From Siderastrea radians (taxonomy: Eukaryota > Cnidaria > Anthozoa > Scleractinia > Rhizangiidae): a DNA stretch of 64,000 nucleotides. A model generated the notes under the pieces. The model had not been told where the DNA came from, did not search any database, and saw nothing but the letters and a program-made list of their open reading frames with translations. Every line of letters starts with the position of its first letter. The first letter of the stretch is position 1. The stretch is from positions 2,432,260 to 2,496,259 of the forward strand of contig OZ024894.1 of the NCBI GenBank assembly GCA_964017195.1, given 5' to 3'. The translations under genes and the position numbers were made by a program. Positions 1 through 11,862 of this stretch are shown here, piece by piece.

Positions 1-65
1 ACTTTTATGTTAAAACATATTAGTAAAAGAAAAGTGGTGATCGTGGAAACATATGCCTTCCCCAT
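1..65 (-). CDS. Partial first exon of a receptor paralogue (signal peptide), cut by window edge
   Basis: ATG at 63-65 on the minus strand opens a frame reading MGKAYVSTITTFLLLICFN to the window edge. It aligns without gaps to the receptor's own signal peptide, and the 5' context (GCGATGG) is the same. No stop interrupts it. The rest of this gene would lie to the left of the window. The sequence 5' of it (about 170-250) also resembles sequence upstream of receptor exon 1 (about 63540-63620). Confidence 0.6.
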   Translation of the reverse strand, partial: MGKAYVSTITTFLLLICFNIK

Positions 66-940
66 CGCTGGCAGTTTATGAAATGAAACATGTCCAGTCA
101 GAAGGGCGATTTAATAGTCTTTTGATGATCCCGAACGAACTATATCAGACGGGATGAAAAAGAAGTACTGGCGAGCGATCTCGGGCTGAGTATCAGGCTA
201 AGGTAGTGAGACGCTAATTTTAGAATTTTACGCATTGCGGTAGCCTGCGAACGCAGATGTATTTCCGGCTGTCGGCGGGTAGAAAGGACAGCCGGAAATA
301 CGTCTGCAATTTCTGCATTTCTGTTGATACTAGACAATATAATCAATAAAGTAATAACAAACCAAAGGTCAAGAATATTGTCCTGAGAATCAGGTCAAGG
401 AAGTTGAGATTGTAGAAATTAAGGTGTTGTAGTTAATGTTTAGGAATAAATAAAAATGCAAAACAAATTAAGCTTAAGGATTTGCCCTTGTTATTTCGTG
501 GTTTCAAAGAGATTATGGAAACACACAGGCACATTCCTGTCGCTACTACCGAGACTGAGCCGTTTGGATTTGATTTTGTTCGTGTGATGTTGGTATTCCC
601 AAGAGGGTCTTTTCGCTGTGTCTACAAGCCGCACGCTCGATTTTAGGACCAAAGCGACGTTTAACATCGCGTTCTTCAAATATTTGTGGGTGATTAGAAT
701 ATCGCCAAGCGTGAATTCCTTTGCTTCGAATGGAGGGGGCATTTCATCAAAAAACGTCGATTCATGTCCTTTACCTGTCATCGCTGATAAATTTAATGAG
801 CTTTCTTTCATCTATGCCAAAATCCAATTTAAAATTTCGTTATGCCGATAATAACAGCTTAGTTAAAAAAGCCAATTAATAAATATTATTAATTAAAGTT
901 AATGTGACAACCATGAGGTTAATGTTCTAGCGTTACTATA
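66..940. other. Region 5' of the paralogue first exon, no gene seen
   Basis: Contains a short inverted pair (AGCCTGCGAACGCAGATGTATTTCCGGC and its complement-like partner, about 241-310). Open frames at 491-851 on both strands have no recognisable protein character. Confidence 0.35.
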
Positions 941-1216
941 TACAGCTATTTCAAGTAACGTTGTCGGATTTTAAAACCTCAAGCTTCCGCGACAAGGCCA
1001 TAAGTTAGTATGGGTAAATCTTTTGTGATTCTGCTGTAATTTCACGGCTGTCACTGCCATAGGATGGGTGAAAGTACCATAAACACTTGCCTATGTATTT
1101 AATTTTCTGTAGGGTTGAGCCATAGCCAAGTTTGGTAAAAAGATTAATCAATTGCCCATTTCACCTTGCGGTCTTATCGCATAGGCTTTCCGACAACGTT
1201 AATTGAAATGGCTGTA
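941..1216. mobile_element. Short MITE with 28-bp imperfect terminal inverted repeats
   Basis: TACAGCTATTTCAAGTAACG..GTCGGA at the left is complemented by TCCGACAACGTTAATTGAAA and GGCTGTA at the right. TATA-type flanks. Confidence 0.75.
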
Positions 1217-1429
1217 TGTATATATTTCATTGTAATGTATTGTAGTTAAGCACAACCCGCCAAGCTTCTAGCTTTAAACCTTATCGCGCTAGAATAAAGG
1301 TTTTATGCTATTTTATATGTTATGTTATATTATTAAGAAACAAAGTTTTTAATGATGACGTAATCTATACGTCTGTCCTCTAATAGATGATATTAAAAGT
1401 GAGAATCAATCAAAATGTGTGCCTATTTG

Positions 1430-2330
1430 AGCTTAGTATAAATTACTGCTGAGGGAAATTTTTAGATAGTTGATTGTCATATGCCACAGACGTACGTGCA
1501 ATATAGCCACATGTCAGCACCATTTACGTCACTTTCCGCCTCACGTAATTTTTTGTTCACATAAGCCACATCATGTAAACCCATCAGACCGTTAAATTTT
1601 GAAAGCAACAAAAATTGCTAACTTGCGCTCTAAAAACCTGATATGTAAACAACCAAATACCTTTCTCTGATAGCATGTGTCTATGATATACATGTATATA
1701 CACCTGGATTTTGGAAAAGAGAATCCCTAATTTTATACCCGAAGTCCGATCTAATCTTAGAAATTTACGGACTGTGGTTTATACTTGATAATCAAGCAAT
1801 TGAAAAATAGTCAAACAAAAACAAAGCAAAATAAACTTCAACAATATTGTCGTTTTGTAATATCCGGCATTTTTACATTACTGTTGAGAAAACATTGAAA
1901 TATCTGACTGTCATAGCTGGCCACAGACATACGTGAGATAAAGCCACTGGAGTGTATTGCACTCGTTCAGCACCATCCTCGCGTCACTTTCCATCTCACG
2001 TAATTTTTTGTTCATATTAGCCATATCACCAAAGCCCATCAGACAGTATACTTTATGAAAGAAATAGGAAAACTAACTTCAACAATATTGTCCTTTTGTA
2101 ATATCCGGCATTTCTACATTACTGTTGAGGAAACATTGAAATATTTGACTGTCATAGGCCACAGACATACAGGGAAGAGAGAGAGTGATAGCCGCCAATC
2201 TCGGACTAAGAATCAGGCTAAAGAAGTTGAGGCTAAGTTTAGAAATTTACGTATTGCAGTTGATACTGGGCCATCGACAAAATACAGTAATAACAAGCTT
2301 GAAGATCAAAATGTTGTCCTTTCGTAAAAT
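1430..2330. repeat. Three diverged copies of a 5'-flank repeat
   Basis: TTACTGTTGAG, GACTGTCATA, CCACAGACATACGTG, CACTTTCC.TCTCACG and CCCATCAGAC recur at about 1448, 1880 and 2118. Related words also occur in receptor intron 1 (about 60413-60490), so the repeat accompanies the paralogue 5' regions. Confidence 0.6.
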
Positions 2331-2570
2331 GTGGCTTTTTTATATATTGCTGTTGAGGAAATGTGGAAAGATCTCGCACAGAGAATACATACATACACGC
2401 ATGCATGCATACATGTTTCATTTGATAGCGCAGGTTAAAAGGAGGCAGCTAAAAGAGCTCATGTGAACCTGCTATTAAGTCAAATACAGATATATAAAAA
2501 TAAATCAGGTAAGGAAGTTGAGAATGTAGAAGTTTGGGTTTTGCCGTTAATATCGATAAAAATATAAAAG

Positions 2571-2995
2571 TTAACCCCTTGGGCGTACAAGCGGGGAGAG
2601 GGGAGGGGAACGGATGGAGGCCACCCCGGTAAGGTTTCTCTTAAAATTTTTTCCAAGACAGATTATCATCTACACCTGCCGTTTTTAGTAGCTGTGTGCA
2701 TACCCCTTAGACACAATTTGACACACGTGTGGTGAAAGACGGTTACTATGGCTACGAGATATGACGTCATAAGCAGCAGGTGGTAAAGCCATTTTTGAAG
2801 AAAAAAGCGTGTTTTTACCCTTTTTAGGTGAAAAATGCACGAAATGTCAACAAAAAGAGGCAAAAAGTTTAATCAGTCCACGTCATATTCTACATGTCCA
2901 GGATCAAAAATTTCCATTTTTAACGTTTCTTTGACAATTTCTAATTTTAGGTAAAATCCAAGACGGCGACCAACCAAATTTGGTTGTGACTCGAG
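2571..2995. mobile_element. piggyBac-like MITE, 3'-truncated
   Basis: Starts TTAACCCCTTGGGCGTACAAG and follows the 35291 element through ATGACGTCATAAG, GCAGGTGGT and AAAATCCAAGA. The far terminal repeat is absent. Confidence 0.7.
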
Positions 2996-3188
2996 AATAT
3001 TAAAAACCTTTCCCATTAAAAGCAAATGCAGTCAAGCAGCTTATCCGGGGAAGTCTTAGGGTTTCCAAGATATGATGGTTAGGAATTGTTAATAGTAACA
3101 AATAGAATATGGTAATTAGGATTTTCTCCCTTAAACATGTATGGCATCGCGTGGCATTGCTCTCCGTTTGCAAATTTTCTTTCTCGAT

Positions 3189-3357
3189 CTTACACAGCTG
3201 GCCCCAGTTGTTCAAAACGTGGGCAGCGCTATCCATCGTGTAAATCAATATCCAGTGGATAAGTATTAGGAAAACCAATTGCCTTATCCACTAGTTAGAG
3301 TTTTATCCGGTAGATAGCACTATCCAACTTTAAAACAACTGTGGCCTGGTGATTACA
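3189..3357. mobile_element. Palindromic MITE (GGCCCCAGTTGTT ends)
   Basis: GGCCCCAGTTGTTCAAAA at the left and TTTAAAACAACTGTGGCC at the right are imperfect inverted repeats; the interior repeats TATCCA(C/G)TGGATAA. Confidence 0.7.
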
Positions 3358-3384
3358 ATACGTGAAATGTCCCTGGAGGGCAAC

Positions 3385-4650
3385 ACTGCACGAAAAAACG
3401 GATTTACAAGGATAGCAAAATCGCAGCAAATATGAAGTAAATACCATAAATGATTAAATTTGATCATATTTGGTCAAATTCAAATGTCATGTTTGCACCA
3501 CATTTGCATGAAAAGCAAATATGGTAAATACCGCGTTTACTCGATATTTATGCAACGTAGCAAATGTGAACAGGAAGTACACATTTGAGACGGATTTACT
3601 CCTACAGTAATTATGAAGTGAAGTTAAATATTTGCTGCCCCAAAAGATGGGTTTGCATGGGTGGCAAATATGAACCAAATACCATGTTTGCTGTACTTTG
3701 ATAATATTTGCACATCAGTCAAATTTTGCGTTTGGAGCACATTTGCAAGCAAAGCAAAGTTGGTAAATACCGCGTTTACTCGCTAGTTACCTGGACAGCA
3801 AATATGAAGCAAATGCCATGTTTGCTTTACTTTGGTCATATCTGCACGTAAATCAAATGACGTCTTTGTACCACATTTACAAACAAAGCAAAGATGGTAA
3901 ATACCGCGTTTACTCGATAGTTACCTGGACAGCAAATATGAAGCAAATACCATGTTTGCTTTACTTTGGCCATATCTGCACGTACATCAAATGACGTCTT
4001 TGCACCACATTTACAAACAAAGCAAAGATGGTAAATACCGCGTTTACTCGATGTTGACATGGATAGCAAATATGAAGCAAATGCCATGTTTGCTTAACTT
4101 TGGCCATATCTGCACGTACACCAAATGACGTGTTTGCACCACTTTTACAAACAAAGCAAAGATGGTAAATACCGCGTTTACTCGATGTTTACATGGATAG
4201 CAAATATGAAGCAAATGCCACCTTTGCTTTACTTTGGCCATATCTGCACATAAATCAAATGACGTGTTTGCACCACATTTATAAACAAAGCAAAGATGGT
4301 AAATACCTCTTTTACTCGATGTTTACATGGATAGGAAATATGAAGGAAATGCCATGTTAATGTTTTCTTTGGTCATATTTGCGCATGAATCAAATCTCGT
4401 GTTTGGGCCACATTTACCAGTGAAGCAAAGAAGGTGAATACAGGTCTTTGCTCCATATTTACATACCGTAGCAAACGTGATAAATTTGTACACATTTAAG
4501 ACAAATGCACCCCAAAAGTAATTATGAAGCACGGTCAAATACAGTGTATCTACTGCACGAAAAGATGTTTTACCTGAATAGGAAATATGACAAAAATGCC
4601 AGGTTTGCTTTCCGTTGGTCACATTTGCTTGCTCTTTTAGGCAAAACTTA
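3385..4650. repeat. 134-bp tandem repeat element rich in AGCAAAT/TTTGC
   Basis: The anchor AAATATGAA recurs at about 3672, 3806, 3940, 4074, 4208 and 4342, exactly 134 bp apart, with more diverged units on both sides. It opens with CACTGCACGAAAAAACGG. Each unit repeats CGCGTTTACTCGAT and AAATGACGT. Frames through it translate into similar repeated peptides and are not counted as genes. Confidence 0.9.
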
Positions 4651-5486
4651 ACAATAACCTCTCGACAACAACTGTACTCTGAAGCATGTTCAGCAAAATG
4701 CCAATATTTATTCTTATTTCAGGGAGTGTTAGTCTTTTTAGAAGCAACAGTTAATTTAGCTGACCGTAAAGATAATTTTAACGGCTAAATACATGTATTA
4801 TCACCAAAGTTTTTGTATATCAACTAATGCACCCAAGTTCCCTATTTCAAGTACAGTTCGTTCTACTTGCAATTATTAATTCAAATGTACAATATCAAAT
4901 CAATTTTTGTGGTCACAAAACTAACAGCACACTATAACACAAAACGATCAGTTTCTTGAATTGTAATCAGTGGTGACCAACAAATTCTTATTTTTTCATT
5001 ACTAGGTAGAAGTGTCATAACTAATCAATTTCTCTTTTGTAAAAACTGCCACCTTAAGTGTAAGAATACTAAAATTGCACAACTAATGACACTTTCATCA
5101 ACAAAGTAAGGGTGGGAAAAGTAGAGTCATATGTTTCACTGGAAAGCTTTGCAAGAGCTAAACTGCATAGTTGTTTGAAAGTCGGTTACAGCTAACACAG
5201 GAGTAAAAGTTTTAACAAATGATTCTTTATCTCTTTTTTTGAGACCGTTTCCACTGCTTATTTTTAGTTGTAGTTTGAACAAAAAGAATTAACAGGTATC
5301 CACATCATAAGCTACAAACTTGAATTCAAAACTGATACTAACCCTGGGTTAGCTTAATCCTGTTTTAAGCAACTGTGCCCTGATCTATTTTCTGAATGTC
5401 GTACAGGTAAGAGATTCTTCAACAGAATGCACTTTTCACTGCTTACAACTAAGTGCACCAGCAGCAATTAACTATGAATCAGTCAT
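4651..5486. other. AT-rich interval, nothing recognised
   Basis: No open frame or repeat with support, apart from a short AACCCTGGGTTAGCTTAATCC segment near 5340 that also occurs, inverted, near 48740. Confidence 0.3.
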
Positions 5487-5823
5487 TTCCAGCAGTGCCC
5501 ATTCCCCCATTCACCAGGTCAACCCCTGGGCGTTAGGATTTTTAAAGAACAACCTGGCAAATGCCCCCAGGTAAGGTAAAAAAAAAATACATGTATGTTA
5601 ATTTCTTAGTTTTTGGGCTTACCTTCATTCTAGTAATCAAAGCTAAATTGAACTTGCCCAATGAAGTTATCACTAAAAGGAATCGAAGTTACAGTACTGT
5701 GACATGAAAATCATGGGATGGCCAATGCCCTGGGGTAGACTAATGCCTGGCCCCATGAGGGACAATAGGAAAAATGCCCCACTCATGCCTGCGAGTGGGG
5801 GGGGGGGATGGGCACTGCTGGAA
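5487..5823. mobile_element. MITE with TTCCAGCAGTGCCCATTCCCCC-type ends
   Basis: TTCCAGCAGTGCCCATTCCC at the left and its complement ending at 5823 are inverted repeats; a G-tract lies inside the right end. Confidence 0.75.
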
Positions 5824-7506
5824 CTGACTGATGCATTACATGTATATATAATGACATTAAATTTCAGTGGAAGAGCTTATTATCAGGCTAGTGTAGTAAT
5901 GTAGTGAAAAAAACAGTGTCTCCAATAAGCACTCTGTGCTAAATTCCACTTACATGCTTGAATGATGTTATGACAAGAGCTGTAAAGTAGGCAGCTGAGC
6001 AGTTAGTTTTTCATATGAACACTGATCCCAATGACCTGTTAACTGAGTGAGAAGGCTGGGTGGGAAACATTTGATGGAAGGCCTTGGGGTTGACAACTGG
6101 GAAGCAAAGGTTTGTGCACCAAGATCAAGAGCCGTATATTTTCCCATTCAGCCTGACCTCAGTCAATTAGTAACCATAATTTTATGCTTGATTTGATTGA
6201 AAAATTATGAAAATATCTTAGTGAATACTCAAATGAAAATGAATAATTTTTGAATGTTCAGTTCCCTCTATAAACATGCCATTGGTGCATCATGGTAGTT
6301 GTATGTAGCAAAACAAGTCCAAAATGAGCTTACCCAGAAGTCTTATTCAGTACATGAAATGAAATCCAGTAGTTTGTTTTATGATTAAAAATCATTCAAA
6401 TCTTTGGGTCTTGCAACCTACACACCCTGAGAACCACAGGAAATGACCAAACATGCCACTTTAAATACAACAACCACGATACCTTCAAATTGTGATCAAA
6501 GAGGGAACTGGGCACAGCACATGTACACATGCTAAATGAACCAAAAGAAATGTGTGGGCCCAAATCCAGCCCACACATGCTAGCTTATTAGGTTGTTTTC
6601 TATGGAATTGCATTAACAAGGCCAAATATTGACTACTTTAGAACCAATTTTTGTTGTTCAGCAGTTTTTCTTTGAAAATGTAAAGGGTTTAGCATCTCCA
6701 GGAACAGTGCAAGCATAAGGACTGCGTTCTTTCTTTGGATTGGCATAGTCTGTTTCATTAACAATTGTAGGACATTTGCAACTACAACTACCACAATCAA
6801 ATTAGTTTTTCCTTTCCTATTAAAATTGTGTAATCCCAGTGAAGCTTAATGACAATGGACCTAATTTGGGTGTATGAACAATGAGTGAGTCAGTGAGGCA
6901 TGTTTGTTAGCGAGCCAAGAGTGCAAGATGCAAGGCACATAGTCACATGCAAGGCACAGTATAATATTAATATTAATCCTACTGTAGTTTTCTTTCCCTA
7001 TCTTCGATTACTCAGACCAGTGAGGCAGCAATTTCCTTTGATTATGAAGGTCATTTCTCTTCTCGATTGCTCTTTAATTTATCTGTCTTTATCCTGGAAT
7101 TGTTTTGTTTTTGTCATGGCAACAGTCATGATAAAAATGTACCTTTGATTCACATAAAACAACGAGCACAGTAGGCTTTTTGTTAGCATGTTGCATACAA
7201 CAAACTTGTACTGTCTAAATAGGTGGATTTGCAGTGGTGCAACAGATGTAAGAGTAAGTCAAAACATCTAAATCGAGCACGACATACAATGTTCTTACAT
7301 GTACATGTACACTGCTGAACTCAGCAACTGTTATATGACAGTTTGCTTAGGCTTCCATAAAGTGTTTGACTGCTGTGGACTTGCTGACTCAATTGAATTT
7401 CTCAATTTTCTTCAGCATTGCATGCAAGAAACACTCCATTTCTACAGCTGAACCCTCAGCCTTTTTCTTCAGAATTGTGGACTTACATGTTTGTGTTGCT
7501 AATGCA
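5824..7506. other. Unique-looking AT-rich interval, nothing recognised
   Basis: Short open frames (for example 6900-7148 plus) lack splice support or domain features. Confidence 0.3.
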
Positions 7507-8501
7507 CAGTGTTCTCCCTAGTTTTCAGGGTGACAGGTAAGTCAGTTTTTTAGACCGGTAAAGCAGCTCAGTTTCTACCCCGGAGTGGAAGTGTCGTCAT
7601 GAGACCCGGCATGTTGCTTCTGACACTAAGCTCAAAGATGTCTCGAAAACCCGTCAAAACGCTTGACGTTTGCGATTCCTGTTACAAGGAATGGACTAAC
7701 GTACGGATAAACGTCGAGAAGAAAAAGCTTACAGCAGCCTAAAAAACGTACGAAGAAACGCCTGGAAGATAACACGAACCCTTTACAAAGGCACAAACGA
7801 AGAACTTCGAAGAGAAGACAATACTAACAGCACCTTACGAACAAACCTGAACAAACCTGAACAAACCAAAGTGCGGATAAACGTCGAGAGGGTAACACTA
7901 ATATCTTACGACAAGGCTAACGTACCGAGAAATGTCAAGGAGATACAACTAACAAAATCTTAATTACGAATATACTAACACGGACAAACGTCGAGAAGAT
8001 AACGATGCATGATATTTTTCGAATGTTCTAACGTACGGAGAAATGTCGACAGTCGGGAAGATAAGACCAACACTGATGAACACACTGTCGCACGGAAAAT
8101 GTCCAGAAGACTAGTACCTTAGGAATGTACTAGCATAAGGAAAAAACGTTAAAAAGATACGACTAACGTCTTGCGAAGGTTGAAACGTGCGGAGAAAGCC
8201 GGTTGAGAGGATGAGACTTTTATCTAATGAACTAAGAAACGTCGAGATGATAAGACTTTGTCTAATATTGTACGGCCATGGACAATGAGAAAAGTTACTA
8301 AGACAAGACTTACGTGGTACTGAAGTAGTACGACTGACGTAAATCTCTTCATAATTCAATCGATAATACAACGTAAGTCTTTTCGCGATCCAAGACTGTT
8401 GGATGTTTCTAATCCAGGCCTTGGTATATGAGTCTAACCGGTAACAAGCGGTGCTACAAGCGGTAAATTTTACCGGTTACCGCCTGATAAGGAGAACACT
8501 G
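7507..8501. mobile_element. hAT-like MITE with an internal AACGTCGAGA minisatellite
   Basis: Ends CAGTGTTCTCC and GGAGAACACTG are inverted repeats, flanked by AATGCA on both sides. The interior (about 7690-8370) repeats a degenerate unit built on CTAACGTACGGA.AAACGTCGAGAAGATAA. No coding potential seen. Confidence 0.75.
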
Positions 8502-8837
8502 AATGCAACTGGCTGGCATGTTGGTAACTCTTAATCAGAAAAGAAAAACTGAAGGATTCTGGTAGTTGTAGTCAAATGTGTCCCATTCTGAGCTGTGCTA
8601 GTGCATAGTACTTACACTTGTAAGATAACAATTTGGATCTTAAAATCATCATTGGTGTCTGCCTTTAAGACCTAATGTTCAGCAGATAATCCCTGCTTTC
8701 CATGCACTTGTTCTTCTTGTCCGTCTTGACTAATTTGTTGCCCAATGCTGTTGTCTTTTTTTTTTTCTGTGAAGACACAACACAGTCAAACTAAACCATG
8801 ATGACTAAAAGATACATGTCATACTATTGCATTTTAA

Positions 8838-9225
8838 GGCTGTGATTTGTCGGCCATGATAAATCGGGAAGCGAATTGGTTTATGTACAGTGCAAGCACT
8901 GCACATGCATTTTTTTTATAGTAAAAGCTTTTTTATAAAACGTTTTGGAAAACAAAATGGTAGGTGCTAGATAGTTAGTTTGTTTTCAGCTAAAATACTG
9001 CAGATATAATTTGTTTTGCCCCATTTCTTTTGTAGGTTGCGTTTTCGTTCTTAAAATCGGGCCCGACAGGTGAAAATCTGTGAAGCGGTCACAGATTTTT
9101 CTGAATCGGCCGGCTTGTTGGATTGGAGTCGCGCCCCCATCGGATTGCCATTCACAGGCGCTGATTCGCTCCCTGATTTGTCGTGGCCGACAAATCGGCC
9201 TGACAAGTCGCAGCATGTAAATTAG
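8838..9225. repeat. Inverted-repeat element (GATTTGTCGGCC arms)
   Basis: Left arm GATTTGTCGGCCATGATAAA and GGGAAGCGAAT; right arm carries the complement ATTCGCTCCCTGATTTGTCG and TGGCCGACAAATC. Probably another MITE; exact ends not resolved. Confidence 0.5.
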
Positions 9226-9624
9226 CCTTTAGTTGCACACAAATATTTACTTTGCTCTGCAGTGGAGGCCGGTACTGTGGGAAAAACTAAAGTAGACACA
9301 TTTTTAAAAGAGCAATTTTGAAAGTCACAAAACAACAATCAAGAGTAAACAATATCAATGAATGATTTCAAATGATTTTAGCAATCAGTGAGAATCAATG
9401 AAGAAAAGGTTTGTGACTTTTATTAATTCAGATTGCTGATAGCAATGAAGAATGCTTGTTATTAATTGCCATAGATCCCAGAAGTTCAGACTTTTAACAA
9501 AAACACAAATCAAAAACAAGGTCACTTCTTAGGGCTATCTTCCTTCCAAAATAAACATCAAAACATAGAGACAAAATAATTTCAATAGACAAAATTAAAC
9601 AGTAGATTGAGGCAAAGACTATTA

Positions 9625-10552
9625 TGCACCTGTCATTTAAAACCCCCGAACCCCCCCTCCCCACCCCTCGGGCATGACCAGGGCATTCACTTTTTATGCA
9701 AATGAAAGCCAGTGAATTCCCCAGTCCCCAGGGGAAAGTGAATGGTGAACTCCCCACCCCCATACATGTATGTCCAACAAACAGGGTACTCCCTTTTAAA
9801 TGTCAACTCGTAACAAGGGATGACAAATATGATGATAGCCGTGAAATGAAAACATTGTGTGTCAACACTTGAAACCCCTCCATGGACAAGAAAAGACAAC
9901 TATTTCAACATAATCTTTCTATTTTACATCTTGATGTCAGAAAATGCAAGATCACAACAAATTGCAACTCATGTTTTAGCAATAGTCTTCTGAAGTTAGA
10001 ATAACTCAAGCTTAACAAATGTATTTCTTGTCAAAATGAAAGTAGGTCATAAAGAAGCAATCCCCAGTTAGACACTAATCGAAACAACACAAAACAACGC
10101 GTAACTTAATCATTAATATTAACATTGATAATAGCTTAACTTGTTCATCGATAGGTTAAGTCAGTGAGTTTAAATGCATAATATTTTAACATCTATACAG
10201 TATCATTGAAAATATGCCCACCTTTCCTTATGGAAAGGCAGAAAGAAGTTTCACAGAGCATTTTAATTTGCAGCTTTGTATCGCTTCGCTTTGCAATTCG
10301 CTTCGATCGTTCAATCAAAGGAGTGATGATAATGTATGCAAAATTACTATGCGGCATGAAAATGAGAACCGCCGACCATGGAGTAACTGCCCCGCTTATT
10401 CCCCGGCCAGGGAGGCTAAGGCCTTGATTTCTTGTGTGTTCCCTGTCTACCGGGGGACGAAAATGGAATGAATATGAAGTGAAAGTCCCCTCATTACCCC
10501 GGCCATGCCTGGGGGGGGGGGGGGGGGGCGGTGGTTTCAAATGACTTGTGCA
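9625..10552. mobile_element. Harbinger-like MITE, copy 1
   Basis: Terminal inverted repeats TGCACC.GTCATTT.AAACC and its complement at 10533-10552, flanked by direct TTA duplications (9622-9624, 10553-10555). A 3-bp TWA duplication fits PIF/Harbinger. Poly-C/poly-G tracts sit just inside the ends. Confidence 0.75.
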
Positions 10553-11019
10553 TTAGTCCCAAGACCTCTGGCCCCACTTGAAGAAGGCAAGCTGTGCAAC
10601 TGAAACCACTAAAGATGGCTTTTTAAGTGATTGTTCTATAAGTTTGACTGCCAAAACCAATTACTAGCAATCAGAAAATGATAATTAATTGATAATTTAT
10701 CAATAATTATTATTTCTGATATCAATTTCTATTGAGTGACTATAGTTACCAGTATATTGAGCATGTGTCTGGCAACAGCAACTGAGGAATATTATTTTTG
10801 TAATATTCAGTCTGAATGAAAAGCTTAACAACACTAAAACGCGACTTTTCTTTTAAAGTACTAATCTCTGTTAGCCTGCCAGTCGAAGGGGTTTCATGCA
10901 AATGCTGTATAAAAACATTACATGCACGTAGGCCATACGCTCATTCACACGTCCTGTAGTTGCAGCAAAACAACACTTGTTTAAAACGTAAATAGGGAAC
11001 TGCACAATTTGTTGAGTAT

Positions 11020-11862
11020 TCATGACTTGCTCCGGTTTTCAGAGAAACCGGTTGAGGTTAGGGGAAATCATTGAACACAATTCACACTAACCTTCTGTAA
11101 TCTTGAAAGTCCAGGTCGGTTGTTCGGTTCCATCGTTCCAGTGTCAACCGTGGAATCGCCAGAACATTGTGAAACAGTTTCTTAGAGACCCGTCGGCTTC
11201 TGGTCCTTCATTCTGACCTCTGCGAACTGCTTTTGCGACGTGAACCTCGCTATTTTCTACCATTTTGTTACGAAATGAAACGAAGTCCTTCTATAAACGC
11301 CTACCAGCTAGGGCTGCGCGCGCATAGCATAATTTTATAACGGCTTTCACAGAATAAATTAACTTGAAAAGAGAGAGGAGGGGAGGGGAGGGACGATAAG
11401 CACAAACTCAATTTGCTTAGAAATTTTAAATGTCATCCCTATCAAAAAGTAGTAATTTGAACAAAGTTACCCATCCTTTTCTCGAGAAGAGAGAATCAAG
11501 GTTAAACCTAACAAATTCATACCACCTATTCCTTCGATCTTCCCAGGGGGACTCCGGAAACTTCACACTCCTTTGACACTGCAACTGTCCAAAAGTATCG
11601 CGGGCAAATATCGCGCGGGACTTGACGAATTTTGGCGCGGATGTTGTGAAAGCAAGGGCTATGGCTACATGTTATATTTTATAGTTTTGTACGTTTCTTG
11701 TTCCTGGTAAAATGAAAACGGTGCTGTTTCTAACTTTCGGATGTATCAGGTTCACCCAGCGGACGAAAATAGCCTTTCCACTGCGCAGTTTTAGCAAAAT
11801 GGAAGCTACATACGGGTAGCCGACGTTTCGACTTGGATCATCAGCTCCGGTCATCAGCAAAA
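11020..11862. promoter_or_regulatory. Probable promoter/5' flank of the plus-strand gene
   Basis: Immediately upstream of ATG 11863 the sequence is locally CpG-rich (about 11580-11860), unlike its surroundings, and no TATA box is evident. On the minus strand at about 11092-11280 there are several short open frames ending at ACAGAAG|GTTAGT; these could be the first exon of a divergent gene, but no single frame stands out. Confidence 0.25.

Noticed and set aside
3487..4622. Four related minus-strand open frames (MAKVKQ-type)
   Set aside because: They are products of the 134-bp tandem repeat, not a gene family.
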